Positions 1 to 12,263 are shown, counted from the first letter of the stretch. The stretch is DNA of 64,000 nt from Arthrinium phaeospermum (GCA_006503535.1 QYRS01000007.1:1798001-1862000), one strand, 5' to 3'. The notes: a model not told the origin generated them from the sequence alone. Numbers and translations: made by a program.

Positions 1-3000
1 TACCAAGCAAGAATCGGGAACATGCACGCGCGCGAGTAAATACGAGTCTATCAGTACGCAATCTGGAAAACTCAGTGCCGTACGTCGTTACCTGTCTGCT
101 GTAGTAGGTGCCTTCCAGTACGAACTCTAGTCAGTATATTGGCTCAAGGGGAGGAGACAAGCAGAAGAAAGGTCGGTAGGTTGCACTGGCCGCGTCCCCG
201 ACAGGAAGAAGAAACAATCAATGGCAAGAAAAGTATGCAGCGCATCCCGCTAAACTATTGTCTCGCGACAACTGGCGGTATGCTTCTATGTAGTCATAGA
301 GAATCCTTCGCTTGCGCCTATCAAAACCGGCGATGACGACATTATTATGTGCTTCACATATGGTACAACGATCCAAAAGCTCCGACAATTGATCGGCATT
401 GTAGCGGTATCGCCGGCGCGCCTATCTGATGCGCCGGCAGCGACCGGGGGGATCTTGGCCGGGCTCGATTTGCGGGCCGATCTCGCGAGCCGCCACCATG
501 ACGTCGCGATTTCCTGGACGACTGAACAGAAGACTGAATGCGCTGGCTGCTTAGCTGTTGCTGGTTGCATTGAAGCAGAAACCCCACACACCCCCAGCTT
601 CAAACGCTTCTGGTATGTTTCGAAACGGCCTGCTGGTACCTGAATGCCAGCGGGCCGAGATGGTTTGCTTTGGTCAACGGAATGTTCATTGCACGTATGC
701 GCAGTACAGCCTGTACATATCACACCGGCTAAAGAGCCGAGACACCTTAGACATATCAATACGAATAGCAACTGCAGGTTAGAACTTTGGGTCCCGATAC
801 TCACAACTCACTCACGACAGGCGGTAGGGCGGAGGTAAAGCTCCAGATCAGTCTACTGTATGTAAGGTACTTGGCCAATTCCATCTGGATGAAGTCACTG
901 GTTATAGGATCTACGAGTGCATGGGTGGTTTCCAAAAGGATTTGCGGATGTTTCGAGATTGAAGAGGAATCATCGACAATCTGACATTAACATGGGGTTC
1001 TTGGTTTGCCGTCACAGCCCTGCAGTGACGTAATGACATATTTGACGTCAAAGGAGGCAACAAGCCTGTCGAGATCGAAAACCAAAAACCGATCATAGGG
1101 TCCTGGGTCTACTGGCTGGGTCGACTTGGCTTAGCAGCAAGCGGATGAGCATGGGCAGTAGTGGGTAGAGGGTATGTCACGATGTGGCTGAAGAGCCATA
1201 CATGTTGAGCATTAAAGGAGGACATCTGTGTGTTGACTGGCGTTGTTGTCATATATGTGGAGCGGGTCGTCGAGAGGAAAGATAGTTCCGATCAGGCACA
1301 GAAAATTGGGCCGGGCACGTCACGCTCGGGGCGAAAGCCCCGGGAGGATCAAGAGGCTGAAGGAACACCAAACAACATCAAGGCAGGCTCCAGGGACAGG
1401 CGAACCCGCCCGAGAGTACGGCCGCGCAAACTGGGGAAAGGCACTCCCGTTACCCGTGCCGTCCCAGAGCCGTCCTTCCACTAACACCCCACCCCAAACT
1501 GAGATTGCAAAACGGTTGACGGAAGGGGCGAAAGCAGAAAACGCCAAAACTGCCAGACGCAGGTCCAAAACGGTGGGTGGCTCAAAGGAGGAATGCTGCA
1601 CAGTACGGTCTCGGGCAAAGCAAAAAGGAAAGAAGAGATAGGGCCAGAAATAGGGTGTTCCCCGAAGTGGAAAGTCAGGCCTGGCGCCAGCCAATAGTTC
1701 TCGAGGGAAGTTGGTTTTTTCTCTTTCCCCTGCTTTCCTTCAACTCACATGAACAATACCATGAGATGAAAACCCCGCAATAAACCCATTTCCTGATATC
1801 AAAAGTGGACAGGTACATTTCCATTGAAACCAGAGAGGTGTCTCGTGGCCCGGGTCTGGCCTGGGATTTTTCTGGGCGTTTCTCCTGCACCAGGGGGGCC
1901 CTGTCCCTGCCCTGCCCTCTCCGCAATGTTCTCCAGGAGCCCAGAACTGCGGGAAGACGCCTTGATTGGCTGGCCGGGCAGAGATCGGCAGGCTGCCCAA
2001 CTGGATCGCTGCTCAGGGTAGGGAATTTAGGAGAGAAAATAGATTGTCAAGTCACACTTTTTCTTTCCACACACCGAGATCCCGTGCTGGCCGCGGTCGC
2101 CGGTCGCCTCCCAAGCTCCAAGCAGAGGCCAAGCCCTCCCATCAGAACTCCCATTCCTGCATCTCCATTGAGGTTTTAGTCGCGTCGCACACGCATCCAA
2201 CCTTGCCAACCCACGCAGAAACTAGCCTACCCCGCCTGCCTGCGCAACTCACGCACGTACAGTAGCAGTCTAGATTTGATGTACGTACTACAGGCTAACC
2301 TACAGTAGTACTCCGAGCTACACAGCTGCCATCGGCTCAATATTGTGGGTTGCATCTAACCAAGGTTCGCTTGGTTTCTGCTCTACTCGGCCTTTGCGTT
2401 GCGCATTTCGCAATCCGCTCGTAGGAGTTCGCTTGGGACGAGTGCATACTTGCAGACTCCGGCTGGGTGATACAGATTCAGTAGCAGAACAGGCCCCGGC
2501 CTGAGTCGTGGGAAACTTCAACTGCACAATTTTAGATAAAAAAAAGAAGAATACCAAGCAAGCCAGGGGGAGCCAACTGTCGGTGTTTGTGGTATGCGCC
2601 AGACGGTAAGAACGATGATTTCCCCGGCTTCCTTGGCTCTGATATTGCTGCCAGCTATCAGAACCCCCCGGCCCCTATTGCTGTTACTTTCTCATAGCCC
2701 TCGCCTGCTTTGTAGGGGAACCACATTATTGCGCAACCAACCCGCCTGCGCTTACGCGCGCCCATCCCACGCTTGTTCAACAACTGGATCGCGATCCCCT
2801 ATGCTGTTGCTGCCACCTCCACCCTCCACATTCACAGCCACCTCATCTGGTTGCCAATACCGTCCCCTCCACGGGACCCGAAACCCCAAGCTGCCCAGTC
2901 CATTGAAGCCCACCGACCCTCGGATCGTGGCCCACTTCTCTGTCTCCTCCCTACGCCCGCGGGGACACCACCCTAATTGCTGACTACAGGCCGACTTCCC

Positions 3001-3199
3001 ACGACTACTTCAAGAGCCAAATCCTCCCCCAGAGTTCTCCGGACAATCCTCCGCCTCTACTTCATCTTCCTCACACACCACCACCACTTTCTCACACCAT
3101 CCAACTGCCTTCTCTACAGAAGAAACACCTAAACACCACCCCAATTCTATAATAAATTCTGAGCCACCTCATCCGGAACGCGCAAGAACGAACGACCAT
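1..3199. other. Intergenic: upstream region of glycerol kinase
   Basis: No gene is supported over most of this stretch. Open frames are short, overlap on both strands and resemble no family I know. The last 230 bases before the glycerol kinase ATG are rich in C, A and T and poor in G, with many CACC and CTTC runs, as is typical of a fungal 5' leader. A possible decayed reading frame at 218-523 on the minus strand is listed separately. Confidence 0.6.
218..523 (-). pseudogene. Possible gene relic, one in-frame TAG
   Basis: On the minus strand one frame reads from about 523 to a TGA at 220-218 with a single internal TAG near 425. The part after the TAG reads like a charged helical protein: it contains DQLSELLDRC, then FDRRKRRILYDYIEAYRQL. 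The part before it also looks coding-like (DVMVAAREIGPQIEPGQ). There is no good ATG. The TAG could instead be the 3' end of an intron (ATCAGATAG). I recognise no family. This could be a terminal exon, a decayed gene or chance, and the call rests only on residue composition. Confidence 0.2.
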
Positions 3200-5007
3200 A
3201 TGCCTGGACTCATCACCGAAGACGGCACCACCGGTGCCCTGGAGCCGTACACCAATGGCTACGAGAGCGGCGCCGATACCAATGGCAACACCAATGGCAA
3301 CGCCACTGCCAACGCCTATGCCGACTACATCAGCTCAACAAAAGAAGTGAACCACGATGACTGGTTCATTGGCAGCGTTGATCAAGGCACAACTTCGTCC
3401 CGCTTCATCATCTTCAACAGCTGGGCGGACCCTGTTGCCATGCACCAGATCGAATTCGAGAACTTGTATCCCCAGTCAGGGTATGTCCTCCCTACAACAT
3501 GGCGTACTGCCGAACCACAGCTAATCGTTTCCCTTGCAGATGGCATGACCAGAGCCCCTATGAGCTCCTCGACACGGTCGAGGAGTGTATCGAGAAAGCC
3601 ACGGAAAAGTTCGTCGCTCTAGGCTACAACAAGTCCCAAATCAAGGCCGTTGGCATCACGAACCAGCGTGAAACCACCGTCTGCTGGGACAAGACCACGG
3701 GCGAGCCCATCTGCCAAGCTGTTGTGTGGCCCGATACTCGTACCAAGAACTTGGTGCGCGAGCTCAAGGCACGCCCCGGCGCCGACAAGCTCACCGATAT
3801 TTGTGGCCTTCCTCTCAGCACATATCCTTCCAGTGTGAAGCTGATGTGGATGATCAAGCATCATGGAGAAGTCGGCAAAGCGTACGAGGAGGGCCGCTTG
3901 GCTTTTGGCACTGTTGACTCCTGGCTGGTCTACAAGCTCAACGGCGGTGTCGAGCGAAACATCCACGTGACAGACACCACCAACGCAAGCCGTACCATGT
4001 TCATGAACCTGCACACTCGCCAGTACGATGAGCAACTCCTGAACTTTTTCGAGATCGACCCCTCCAAGGTTGCCATGCCCAAGATTGTGCCTTCTTCCTC
4101 TCCTGATGCTTACGGCAGCATTGCCAAGGGCACTCTCAAGGGTGTCAAGATTGGCGGCTGCCTGGGTGACCAGTCGAGTGCGCTGGTTGGGCAGTGTGGA
4201 TTTAACGCCGGCCAGGCCAAGAACACATACGGAACCGGTTGCTTCTTGCTGTATAATGTGGGCACCAAGCCTGTCATCTCCAAGTACGGCCTGCTTGCCA
4301 CTGTTGCATACGATTTTGGCGAGGGCAGCGAGCCCGTCTACGCTCTCGAAGGCAGTGTTGCCGTTGCCGGCTCGGGTGTGAAGTTCCTGCTCAACAACCT
4401 TGGATTCGAGCGAGACTCGCACCGTATTACTGCCCTCGCGGAGAGTGTCGAAGACAATGGCGGTTTGGTCTTTGTCACGGCCTTCAGTGGTCTGTTTGCT
4501 CCCTACTGGATTGACGATGCCAAGGGAACCATCTTTGGCATCACTCAACACACACAACGCGGCCACATTGCCCGCGCAACTCTGGAAGCCACCTGCTTCC
4601 AGACGCGAGCCATCCTGGACGCCATGGAGCGTGACTCGGGCCACAAGCTGCACTCTCTGGCAGTTGACGGTGGCATGTCCAACAGCGACCTGACCATGCA
4701 GACACAAGCCGATGTGTCGGACATCCACGTCGCCCGCCCACCCATGCGCGAAACCACGGCGCTGGGTGCCGCCATTGCGGCGGGTATGGCCGCCGATGGC
4801 TGTGGGTGGGACAGCCTCGAGGATGTGGCTGAGATGATGCGCATCAAGGATCATGTCAAGATCTTCAAGCCTGTCAAGGACAAGAAGAAGGTGGCGCGCA
4901 TGTATGCCAACTGGGAGCGTGCCGTGCAGATGAGCCGCGGGTGGGTCGTCCAAGAGGAGGACGATGGCCCTGAGCTTGCCTCCAACATCAAGCAGTCGCA
5001 ATCCTAA
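3200..5007 (+). CDS. GUT1: Glycerol kinase
   Basis: ATP-dependent phosphorylation of glycerol to sn-glycerol-3-phosphate, the entry step of glycerol use, in the cytosol. Two exons: 3200-3480 and 3540-5007. The 59-bp intron (GTATGT...TTGCAG) splits a Gly codon, and joining restores the block QSGWHDQSP. The product is 582 residues. An N-terminal Asn/Gly/Thr-rich extension of about 50 residues precedes the FGGY-kinase nucleotide loop GSVDQGTTSSRF (58-69). GDQSSALVGQ carries the expected catalytic Asp near 304, and the C-terminal ATPase half contains FAPYWIDDAKGTIFG and AVDGGMSNSDL. It is a little longer than most GUT1 proteins because of the N-terminal extension. There is no peroxisomal SKL; the tail is SQS. 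The acyltransferase at 14.2-16.5 kb uses its product. Family assignment is secure. Confidence 0.97.
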
Positions 5008-7512
5008 GTCACTCTTGGCATTCTTTTGACTATTTGATTGTCTATCTGAGCACAGTCGTTTTTGCATGGGAGCGCGTAGCGGGGGGCTTTGGGAGAAAAC
5101 TACTTTGGGTCTGGCGCTTGGGAGGAGTTTGACGGTTGCATTGCCGGGGAGTATGAAAGGGGTGTGTCACTCCGCCTATAATTTTGAGCGGAACGGGAAG
5201 ATATCCACAGCTATGGAATAGCCTTAATGATTGTGTACTATTATCTATCAATCAGCACTTAATGATCACACTTAACAACAACATCCAATATCCTTATCGA
5301 CCTTTGCCTGTGACTATTGATTGAATCTGTTATTATGAAAAATTGGTCTTATGAAAAATTATTATTGGAACTGTCTTGATCTTCGCCCCTTCTCCATACA
5401 AGCGCGCAAGTGATAATCCAACAAATCGATCTTGCCCCGCTACGAGTGCATATATGCGGTTGCAGTGAGTACGACTTGATTGAAAGTCTGGAACGAATTT
5501 GCCCATGGCACCGAGATGGAAATCCCATGGGGAGGGCCTTTGGCCTTGTTGGTTCTCCATAAATACCCAACATGTAGGTTTTCTACCCATGTGACAACGT
5601 TGGGGATGGGGCAGTAGATGGGGGTTTCTGCTCTCCACCCCTTTGCAGTTTGGAAATTCCACAGAAAACAAATGTGCATATACAAGTATACACATATGCT
5701 ATGCAAAACAATAAGGGACAGGGCGGCTAAACACTTAACCACCACCTGGATGGCCAGTGTCCCATTGCCAGTTCGGGACGGCAGGATGAGAAGAGAGCCA
5801 ATCGGCGGCTAGCCCAACATCGTACCATTGCCATACGACGGGCTGTACTTTAGTGCATGCATTGCATATTTTTTTTTCCTTCCCTGTCAAACCTTCGTTG
5901 CTGTGCTGCCGAACGCGCGCGCCACGACGACTGTGACTGCTGTAAGACCACGTACGTCCGAGACTCGCGTCGTAACTCCGCTCGCTGCAGCTTCGGTCTG
6001 GAAAAAAGGAACGAAAGCCAGCCCCTGTCTGGGCTTCTTTTTTAGTGTTCAAGGGCACTGGATCAGTCCGGGATCCGGGCATCGGATCAGACGAGCCGCA
6101 CAGCTAGTGCTTTCGCGGGGAGTCTATTTCAGTCATGCTAGCTGCAGGAGGCGTTTCTTCGTCCGAAGTCGCTCGACGGATGCTCAAATGCCTTGCCGCT
6201 CACAACTCGCTCCTCCAATACTGCCTGCACTTGAGTACAATAGCTTGCAGTCGCTAGGTGAGATAACCTTAGAACTAGAGCTAGCTAACAGGCCCTAGAG
6301 CTAGAGGAGACACCCGCACTGCCGGGTACATTGCCAGTGGCTGTTTATTGCTATGTATGTACAGTCAGACTCCCCTAAAAAGAAGTGCCGCCCTCCGTCT
6401 TCGCCTCGGCCGAGGGAGAAGAGGAAGAGGGAGAGGGAGAAGAAGAAGAGAAAGAAGAGCGAGCAGGAGGCAAAGCCGAAGAAGGATTTACGAGGCCCCC
6501 CCCTCCCCTCCAAAGTCCTAAGACCGAGCTCGCGCTTGAGCAGAGACAACAAAAGACCCTCGTACCGCATAGGCCAGAAGCATATAAAAGCTGACGACGA
6601 TCAAATCAAAATGCCCCTCCACTGCCACATGCCTGACACGGACAAAACAACAAGCACTGGCATCGTGAAGTGATCGGCCTATCCACCTTCTCTATTGGAC
6701 GGGGCCGAGAATAGTCCATTGCGCGGTTTTCAAAATCACCTGGCCCTTCTGCCAAGCCCATTGTGGGAATTCCCCAAATACGATGGCCTGCTAGACCTTA
6801 GCCCATAACCTTGCCGCATGCACTTCTGTTTCTCTCCCCGTGCCCCCCGTGGCCACCCCTGCCTGTCTTGACCCCTTTCCCCGTATCTCTCCACTCCATC
6901 TAGCACAGTATACTCTCTTCCCCAGTCAGGCCCAATTGGCCCCCGCTCTTTTATCGCGCACCCTTCTTTTGGGCCTTTTTCGCCCCTTCCGTAACAGACG
7001 GTGCAGGTGCAGGTGCAACTCACGATACCTTCAGTCCCAGTTCGAAACGCCAGTCTCGAGGGGGGTTCGCCACCGAGACTCGGCACAGCCACGGACGGGC
7101 ATCCGGCCTGGTTGACCTACGCTGTGCCGCGCCGTGCCCGTGTCGTGCCCTGCCGCGACGTGACTACCCGTATACACACATACGCAACACACACATACAT
7201 GCACTCGGACATAAGGCCAGAGCGCCCATACAGAACGGCGATCGACTAGTTCGTTCCCAGAACGCCGGGTATACTATCTCCCCCAGCCCAGCCCAGCCCA
7301 GCAACCCCACTTCCCGATCGGAATTCCGAGAGACAAGGGAAGACAGGGGAGGCTCGGTCGGCTCCGGAAGCCCACTCGGCTTTAGGCCAAGTCTTTTATA
7401 GCGCTATTCGGGGTCCAATCGCGGGACTGTGGAGGGGCAAACGGGCCGCCATCTGATAAGATTACCTAAAGTACCCAAGTAGCCCCAGCGCCCGCGACGA
7501 TTTCGTTCCATC
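5008..7512. other. Intergenic: GUT1 3' flank and APD1-type 5' flank
   Basis: No supported gene. The 3' flank of GUT1 is AT-rich and has a direct repeat TTATGAAAAATT at 5333-5344 and 5349-5360. A purine-rich strand runs about 6408-6486 (GAGGAAGAGGGAGAGGG type). Near 7283-7302 CAGCC is repeated about four times, about 220 bases before the next ATG. Open frames of up to 156 codons here look random in composition. Confidence 0.6.
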
Positions 7513-8811
7513 ATGACGCCCACAAAACCTGCCATTTCCTCGCTGCCGCCGCCCATATCACCTCCCAAAACTCCCTCCACCTCCTTCAAAGGCCCGCCAC
7601 CCAGACAACCGCCGCTGAAACAGAAAATGGCGCTGGGCTTCCGATCTCTCGTCGACGGCGCCCGCAAGGCCCTGACGCCGCTCTCGGGCACCCCGGCCGC
7701 CCAGCAAGAAGCCGCCTCGGCCCGGGCCCTCTTCCCCGCCACCGACCCGACCGTCGACGGTGACGCCTGCCTGCACGACTGCGACTCGTGCCACATCGCC
7801 TTCCCGCGCGGCTTCAAGATCGACGAGGCCGACCTGCTGTACGGGCACATCAAGGGCTGGAGCACGCACGTGCTCGTGGCGACGGGCAAGAGCGACTGGG
7901 TGCGCGATGTCGAGGACGAAAAGGGGTCCGTCATGCAGGCCATCGGCGGCGCCTCCCAGAAGCCGGCCAACGGCCGCCTCATGCTGAGCGCCAGCAACAT
8001 GCTCGTCCCCAACAGCCACGCCCACAGCGACGCCGAGCGCTACGCCGCCCCCACGACCGTCCTGCTGCTGCCCGCCTTCCGGCTCGTCGAGAACGTGACG
8101 CCCGCCGCCGTACCCACGCTGGTCGAGCGCTTCATCGACGCCGCCCCGACCAACGCGACCCCCCTCGGGCCCGTGACGCTGCCGGAGCGCATCCCCCTGT
8201 CCCCGTCCGACGGCCTGCCCTCGGCGTCGGACCTGCTGTCACGGCCCTGCCCGCACGCGGCGCTGGTCCTGCTCTGCTCGCAAAAGACGCGCGACGCGCG
8301 CTGCGGGCAGTCGGCGCCCCTGCTGCGCAAGGAGCTGGAGCGCCACCTGCGGCCCCTCGGCCTGTTCCGCGACCTCGACGACGAGCGGCCCGGCGGCGTC
8401 GGCATCTACTTCATCTCCCACGTCGGCGGGCACAAGTACTCGGCCAACATGATGGTCTACCGGCGGCCCGACGCGTTCGGCGTCGACGGCGTGGCGCGCG
8501 CGCAGCACGACAAGGAGAGCGGCGGGGCGGACTTGAAGCCTGTGCCGCGGAAGAAGCAGAAGAAGGAGGAGGCGCCCGCCGCGGTTGTCGCTGAGGGAGC
8601 AGATGCGCCGGCGACGACGTCGGAAGAGGAGAAGAAGACAGAGGAGGAGGATGATGATGTCGGCGCCGGGCAGTGTATATGGCTGGCCCGCGTCAAGCCC
8701 GAGGACTGCGAGAACATCGTCAAGTACACGGTGCTGCAAGGCAAGGTGGTCAAGCCGGACACGCAGCTGCGCGGCGGCTTTGACCGGGGCAAAGGCATAA
8801 TGAGCTGGTGA
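7513..8811 (+). CDS. APD1: Apd1/Aim32-family [2Fe-2S] sucrase/ferredoxin-like protein
   Basis: A 432-residue intronless protein of the sucrase/ferredoxin-like (thioredoxin-like ferredoxin) family, to which yeast Apd1 (cytosol) and Aim32 (mitochondria) belong. These carry a [2Fe-2S] cluster held by two Cys and two His. The sequence shows the N-terminal block CLHDCDSCHIAFP. It also shows C255-x8-C264 (CSQKTRDARC) and H303-x3-H307 (HVGGHKYSANMM). The 39-residue step from the second Cys to the first His matches what I recall for Apd1. A Lys/Glu/Ala-rich low-complexity insert lies before the conserved tail. The last three residues, Met-Ser-Trp, fit the C-terminal tripeptide read by the cytosolic Fe-S assembly targeting complex, which favours Apd1 over Aim32. 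The N-terminus is Pro-rich; a second Met at 7627 would give an amphipathic start, so mitochondrial import is not excluded. Coding DNA is very GC-rich. Confidence 0.88.
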   Translation: MTPTKPAISSLPPPISPPKTPSTSFKGPPPRQPPLKQKMALGFRSLVDGARKALTPLSGTPAAQQEAASARALFPATDPTVDGDACLHDCDSCHIAFPRGFKIDEADLLYGHIKGWSTHVLVATGKSDWVRDVEDEKGSVMQAIGGASQKPANGRLMLSASNMLVPNSHAHSDAERYAAPTTVLLLPAFRLVENVTPAAVPTLVERFIDAAPTNATPLGPVTLPERIPLSPSDGLPSASDLLSRPCPHAALVLLCSQKTRDARCGQSAPLLRKELERHLRPLGLFRDLDDERPGGVGIYFISHVGGHKYSANMMVYRRPDAFGVDGVARAQHDKESGGADLKPVPRKKQKKEEAPAAVVAEGADAPATTSEEEKKTEEEDDDVGAGQCIWLARVKPEDCENIVKYTVLQGKVVKPDTQLRGGFDRGKGIMSW

Positions 8812-10664
8812 GAGGAAGGTTCACACACCCACACAAAGACCACTCACCACCCGCGCACCACCATCGGATCGAAGCGCCGCGAACGCAGATTTGATGGAGG
8901 GAACACATTTGCATATCCCTCACGGTTCTTTGGTAATTCATATATACTACGCATTTAAATGTACATGAATATGCTTCGCCACCATACAAGGGGGAGTTGG
9001 GGGGAGCAGGCACTTGCGGTGGACTGGGTACTGCTCGCTCTCTCTGCAGAGGCGTGCGTCTGTCTGTCTGACCCAGACCTACCCAGAACGGGGAACCAGA
9101 TTTATCCTGTGGCGTCCTTGTATATAGATGGGATTGGTATAGACTAGACCAACTTGCTGTCACTTGAGAGCTAGAACTGGGAAAGAAGGAGGAGATCCGG
9201 GGTCGTCGATACCTATAACCGAGGACTCATAGAGAAAACTGAACCCATCCATCCGTACATGCGAATAATTGTGTGTATCGGCCACCCGCCTTAGAAGAGC
9301 GAGGAGGACGGGTGACTACTTGACTAAGAATATTGTTTATAAATCTGCATACATGATTCCTCATAAACGCCTCACGCTTCTCAAGACAATACATAACATT
9401 ACAAGACCTGGTTAGTCCCAAAAGAAGTAGTAGGTATTGTTGTAAACAACAAGTGACAAGCACAGGCATACAGACATTTGCCAGGGTGAGACGAGACCTT
9501 ACAGCCTTGCTTGACATGTTGTCTCCTGCTTCTCGGTATGGAACGCACACCACCTGATATATAGCGAATCGGACACTCCTATATTACATAGATGGTTCGA
9601 ACTTAACAATAAAATAAATCTGATCTCGAGCAATGTTGTGATAAGAAAGATCTCGAAACCGAAAAACTAGAAGACTCCAGAAGTAGACATAGTGCATAAA
9701 CTTCATACACGCATAGTGGCGTGCCCGGCTCCTCGACCAGATCAAGTACACCAGAAGCGTGTGCTTCTTCCAGGGTCCTGCCGGCGTGCGATAAACTTCC
9801 CGGGCTGCGGCACTACGCTCCCACCTCTATCTCGAATATCAGACGACGAGTAAGTAGCAGAAGGTCTAATCGCACCTGTGGTGCCATGGCGCAACGCCAA
9901 CCACAACCTTATGTGAAAATGTCACAGCAACCGGCGCCGAGAAGAAGATCAACAACAACAACCAGAACCAGAACCACATGCAAGATGAACTTTTTACTGT
10001 GAATAGACCGTAGACGTGTGTATGGTAATGCGTATCTTTTAGTATATTCACCTGTACATCTCATTTCCTTTTCTCTGCTCTGCCTTCCCTCTGGCTAGGG
10101 GTTTGTTTCCAGGTTCTAATGATACTTCATGATCTTGTTGACGTTGTGTTTGGTCTAAACGAGAGAGCGAAGGGGGCACTCTAGTCCCGAGGTGGAGGGC
10201 AGAGTATCCCATTCATCCTTTAACTAGCAAGCCCCTCGGACGATCCGGGAGAATCGCGAGGCTTGGCTCGCAAGATTATATACAGATAGATGCCACATGT
10301 ATATACAAGCAACCGCTTAATGTGTCTGGGGCTCGACCTACTTCATTCGCCAGAAAAACGAAGGACTGGCGAGGGATGGGCGTTGGAGGTTGTGTAACAA
10401 ACGGTATGTAAGTTGCAGTCGAAACAAAAACGCCAATGGTATATGTAACTCCGTGTTCCTTAGCGGCGTGCTAAGATGATGAATGATGAGAACCGAAAGC
10501 GTGAAAACATAAGCTGCAAATGCCAGGCATATGGATAAACGGTATTTGGTGTTTTGGTATTTGTGGTATTTGTGGTGTTTTTTGGGTAGTCTCGCCAGGA
10601 CTCGGGTATGGCGACCACAATTGTCGAGGCGCGACGAGAGACGAGGTCGTCAGAAGAGGATCAC
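8812..10664. other. Intergenic
   Basis: No gene is supported. The APD1-type gene (+) and the small membrane protein gene (-) converge on this stretch, so it holds two 3' flanks. A short GGTATTTGTGGT-type imperfect repeat lies at about 10540-10583. The GGTTCGAAC at 9594 is not flanked by arms that pair as in a tRNA. Confidence 0.6.
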
Positions 10665-11423
10665 CTAGTATAGTCTGACACCTTGCGATCGATCACAGGC
10701 CTTATCCGCAACGACCGTCTCCCTTGCCCACCGAACGTCCCATTCCTTCTCGTTTGTGTCGTTGAACAAAATCTCGCCTCTGCTGCCGACGGATAGTGGC
10801 CTCGATCGCTGTATAAACGAACCTCGCGACTTGCGACCCCATTCCTTCTGGCTCCTATGCTTCCTCCATTTGGCCGCCAGGCATCGCGCCAAAATCCAGA
10901 GAAGGACCATGCCCACGGCGGTCACTACGGCGCATGCGCCGGCATGGCGCGCGGCAATGCGCGAGTAAGACTCGCCCGAGTCAATCGCCTTGGCGGACTG
11001 GTAAACAAACTCATGGAAGCCGGGTTCCAGGTGCTTTATCGTCGAATGCGTCGCAGTAGTAATCTTGCGCGGGAGGGCATGTCGCGACATGTACGAGAGG
11101 TCGGACAAGGAAGGCGCAAATGCACGGAAATCGGTACAGCGCTGTTAGATCAAAGGGATTCTGGTCAGCAAGCGGGCACGACGAGACAATAGCTAGCTTC
11201 CCGGGCCGAACTTAAGTTGACAAGTTTGGTGGAGACACCAAACAGTCTCAGTTTCGCGTCATGGGAAGGGATGGCAGGTGGTTAAAGAACGGGGTAGTCG
11301 TGTCATGAAGAATCCGGGGGAAAACCGGAGGAATGATGTGAAACTTACGCCATCGACGGGAGCGGCGCTGATCAACGGGAGCGTGTATGCGCCCAAGAAG
11401 AGAAGTGCAGGCAGGAATTGCAT
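10665..11423 (-). CDS. Small signal-peptide, single-pass membrane protein (hypothetical)
   Basis: Not a recognised family. Two exons: 11423-11349 and 11141-10665. The 207-bp intron starts GTAAGT and ends with TGCTGAC, then TCTAACAG. Exon 1 is 25 codons and reads as a signal peptide: M-Q-F, a core PALLFLGAYTLPLISA, then APVDG. Joining at phase 0 gives 183 residues. After a lumenal or extracellular part of about 65 residues comes one membrane segment, about 94-114 (AVVTAVGMVLLWILARCLA). A strongly basic tail follows (KWRKHRSQKEWGRKSRG), so the inside is probably the C-terminus (type I). The longest unspliced frame begins only at a TTG, which is why the intron model is preferred. The match of signal peptide, splice signals and phase is the main evidence; expression is not shown. 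Confidence 0.68.
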
Positions 11424-12223
11424 GCTGGGCGATGTTTTCGAGAGCGGCAGGTTTCGCGAGTCTGTCTACTAGGACGACAGACAATTGGGGACGGCGCGTA
11501 GGAGTTCCAAGCCTGGTATTGTGTACGTATCGACGGGCTATATATGTATAGAGACTCTTGTTCGAGCCCAGCTTGTCGCGATTGAAACAGATTGAAGCCG
11601 GTGGTGGGAATATCAAGCTTCAACCTGGCGGCGTCTAGACCATCTCAAGTCGGAACGGTATATGGTATGGTAACACTCAGGACACGAACGAAAGGGATGT
11701 TCCGAACAAATGTTGGCCTGGTCTTGATGGTGTTCTCGTCGGCGTCGGCGTCGGCGTTTATCCTGTTGTTTATCTCTTTCTTTCCTATTCTCGGGGTCGG
11801 TCCAGTTCAATTAAGAACTCTAACTTTTGGTCGGGAAGAGAGGATGGGGGGAAATCGGTCACAAGAAAAAGGAACAACTTGACAGGCAGGGTAACATGGG
11901 ATACTAGTAGTAAGCCTGCCTGGCTCTTTTACTTGGATAAGCTGGATCGGATGGGAGGTGAGGTAGGGTAGGGGGGGGGCCAAAAATAAGAAAGGACGGG
12001 GAAAATCAGCCGAGACGAGAGGGCGGAAAGGATGGAAGGGGGGGAAGGGATCGGGATGGTGAGATAGAGACAAGATCAAACGAGGGAGCGAAGGAACGAA
12101 CGAGACCAAGGAGAGCGAATGAATGACTGGAGCGAGCGAGTGACAAGTGACTACTGACTGAATGAGCGAATGTGTGTCTGAGTACTGGACTAACTGACTG
12201 AATGAGAGTGTGCTTGCTGACGG

Positions 12224-12263
12224 CTCTCTCTCTCTCTCTCCCTGTTGCTGTTGCTGTTGCTGT
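12224..12263. repeat. Microsatellites: (CT)n then (GTTGCT)n
   Basis: A run of about nine CT units is followed directly by about three and a half GTTGCT units. Both are in the spacer upstream of the minus-strand membrane-protein gene. Confidence 0.9.

Noticed and set aside
2594..2983. 129-codon frame before glycerol kinase
   Set aside because: Ser/Pro/Leu-rich translation of a C-rich leader; no conservation features.
3619..5067. 482-codon minus-strand frame
   Set aside because: Antisense shadow of the glycerol kinase second exon; the plus strand has a full family match.
7788..8594. 268-codon Arg/Ala/Pro-rich plus-strand frame
   Set aside because: Out-of-frame shadow of the GC-rich Apd1-type gene.
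9590..9604. GGTTCGAAC, tRNA B-box-like
   Set aside because: The flanking bases do not form a T arm and there is no A box. The same check rejected 24511, 29882, 45852 and 61084.
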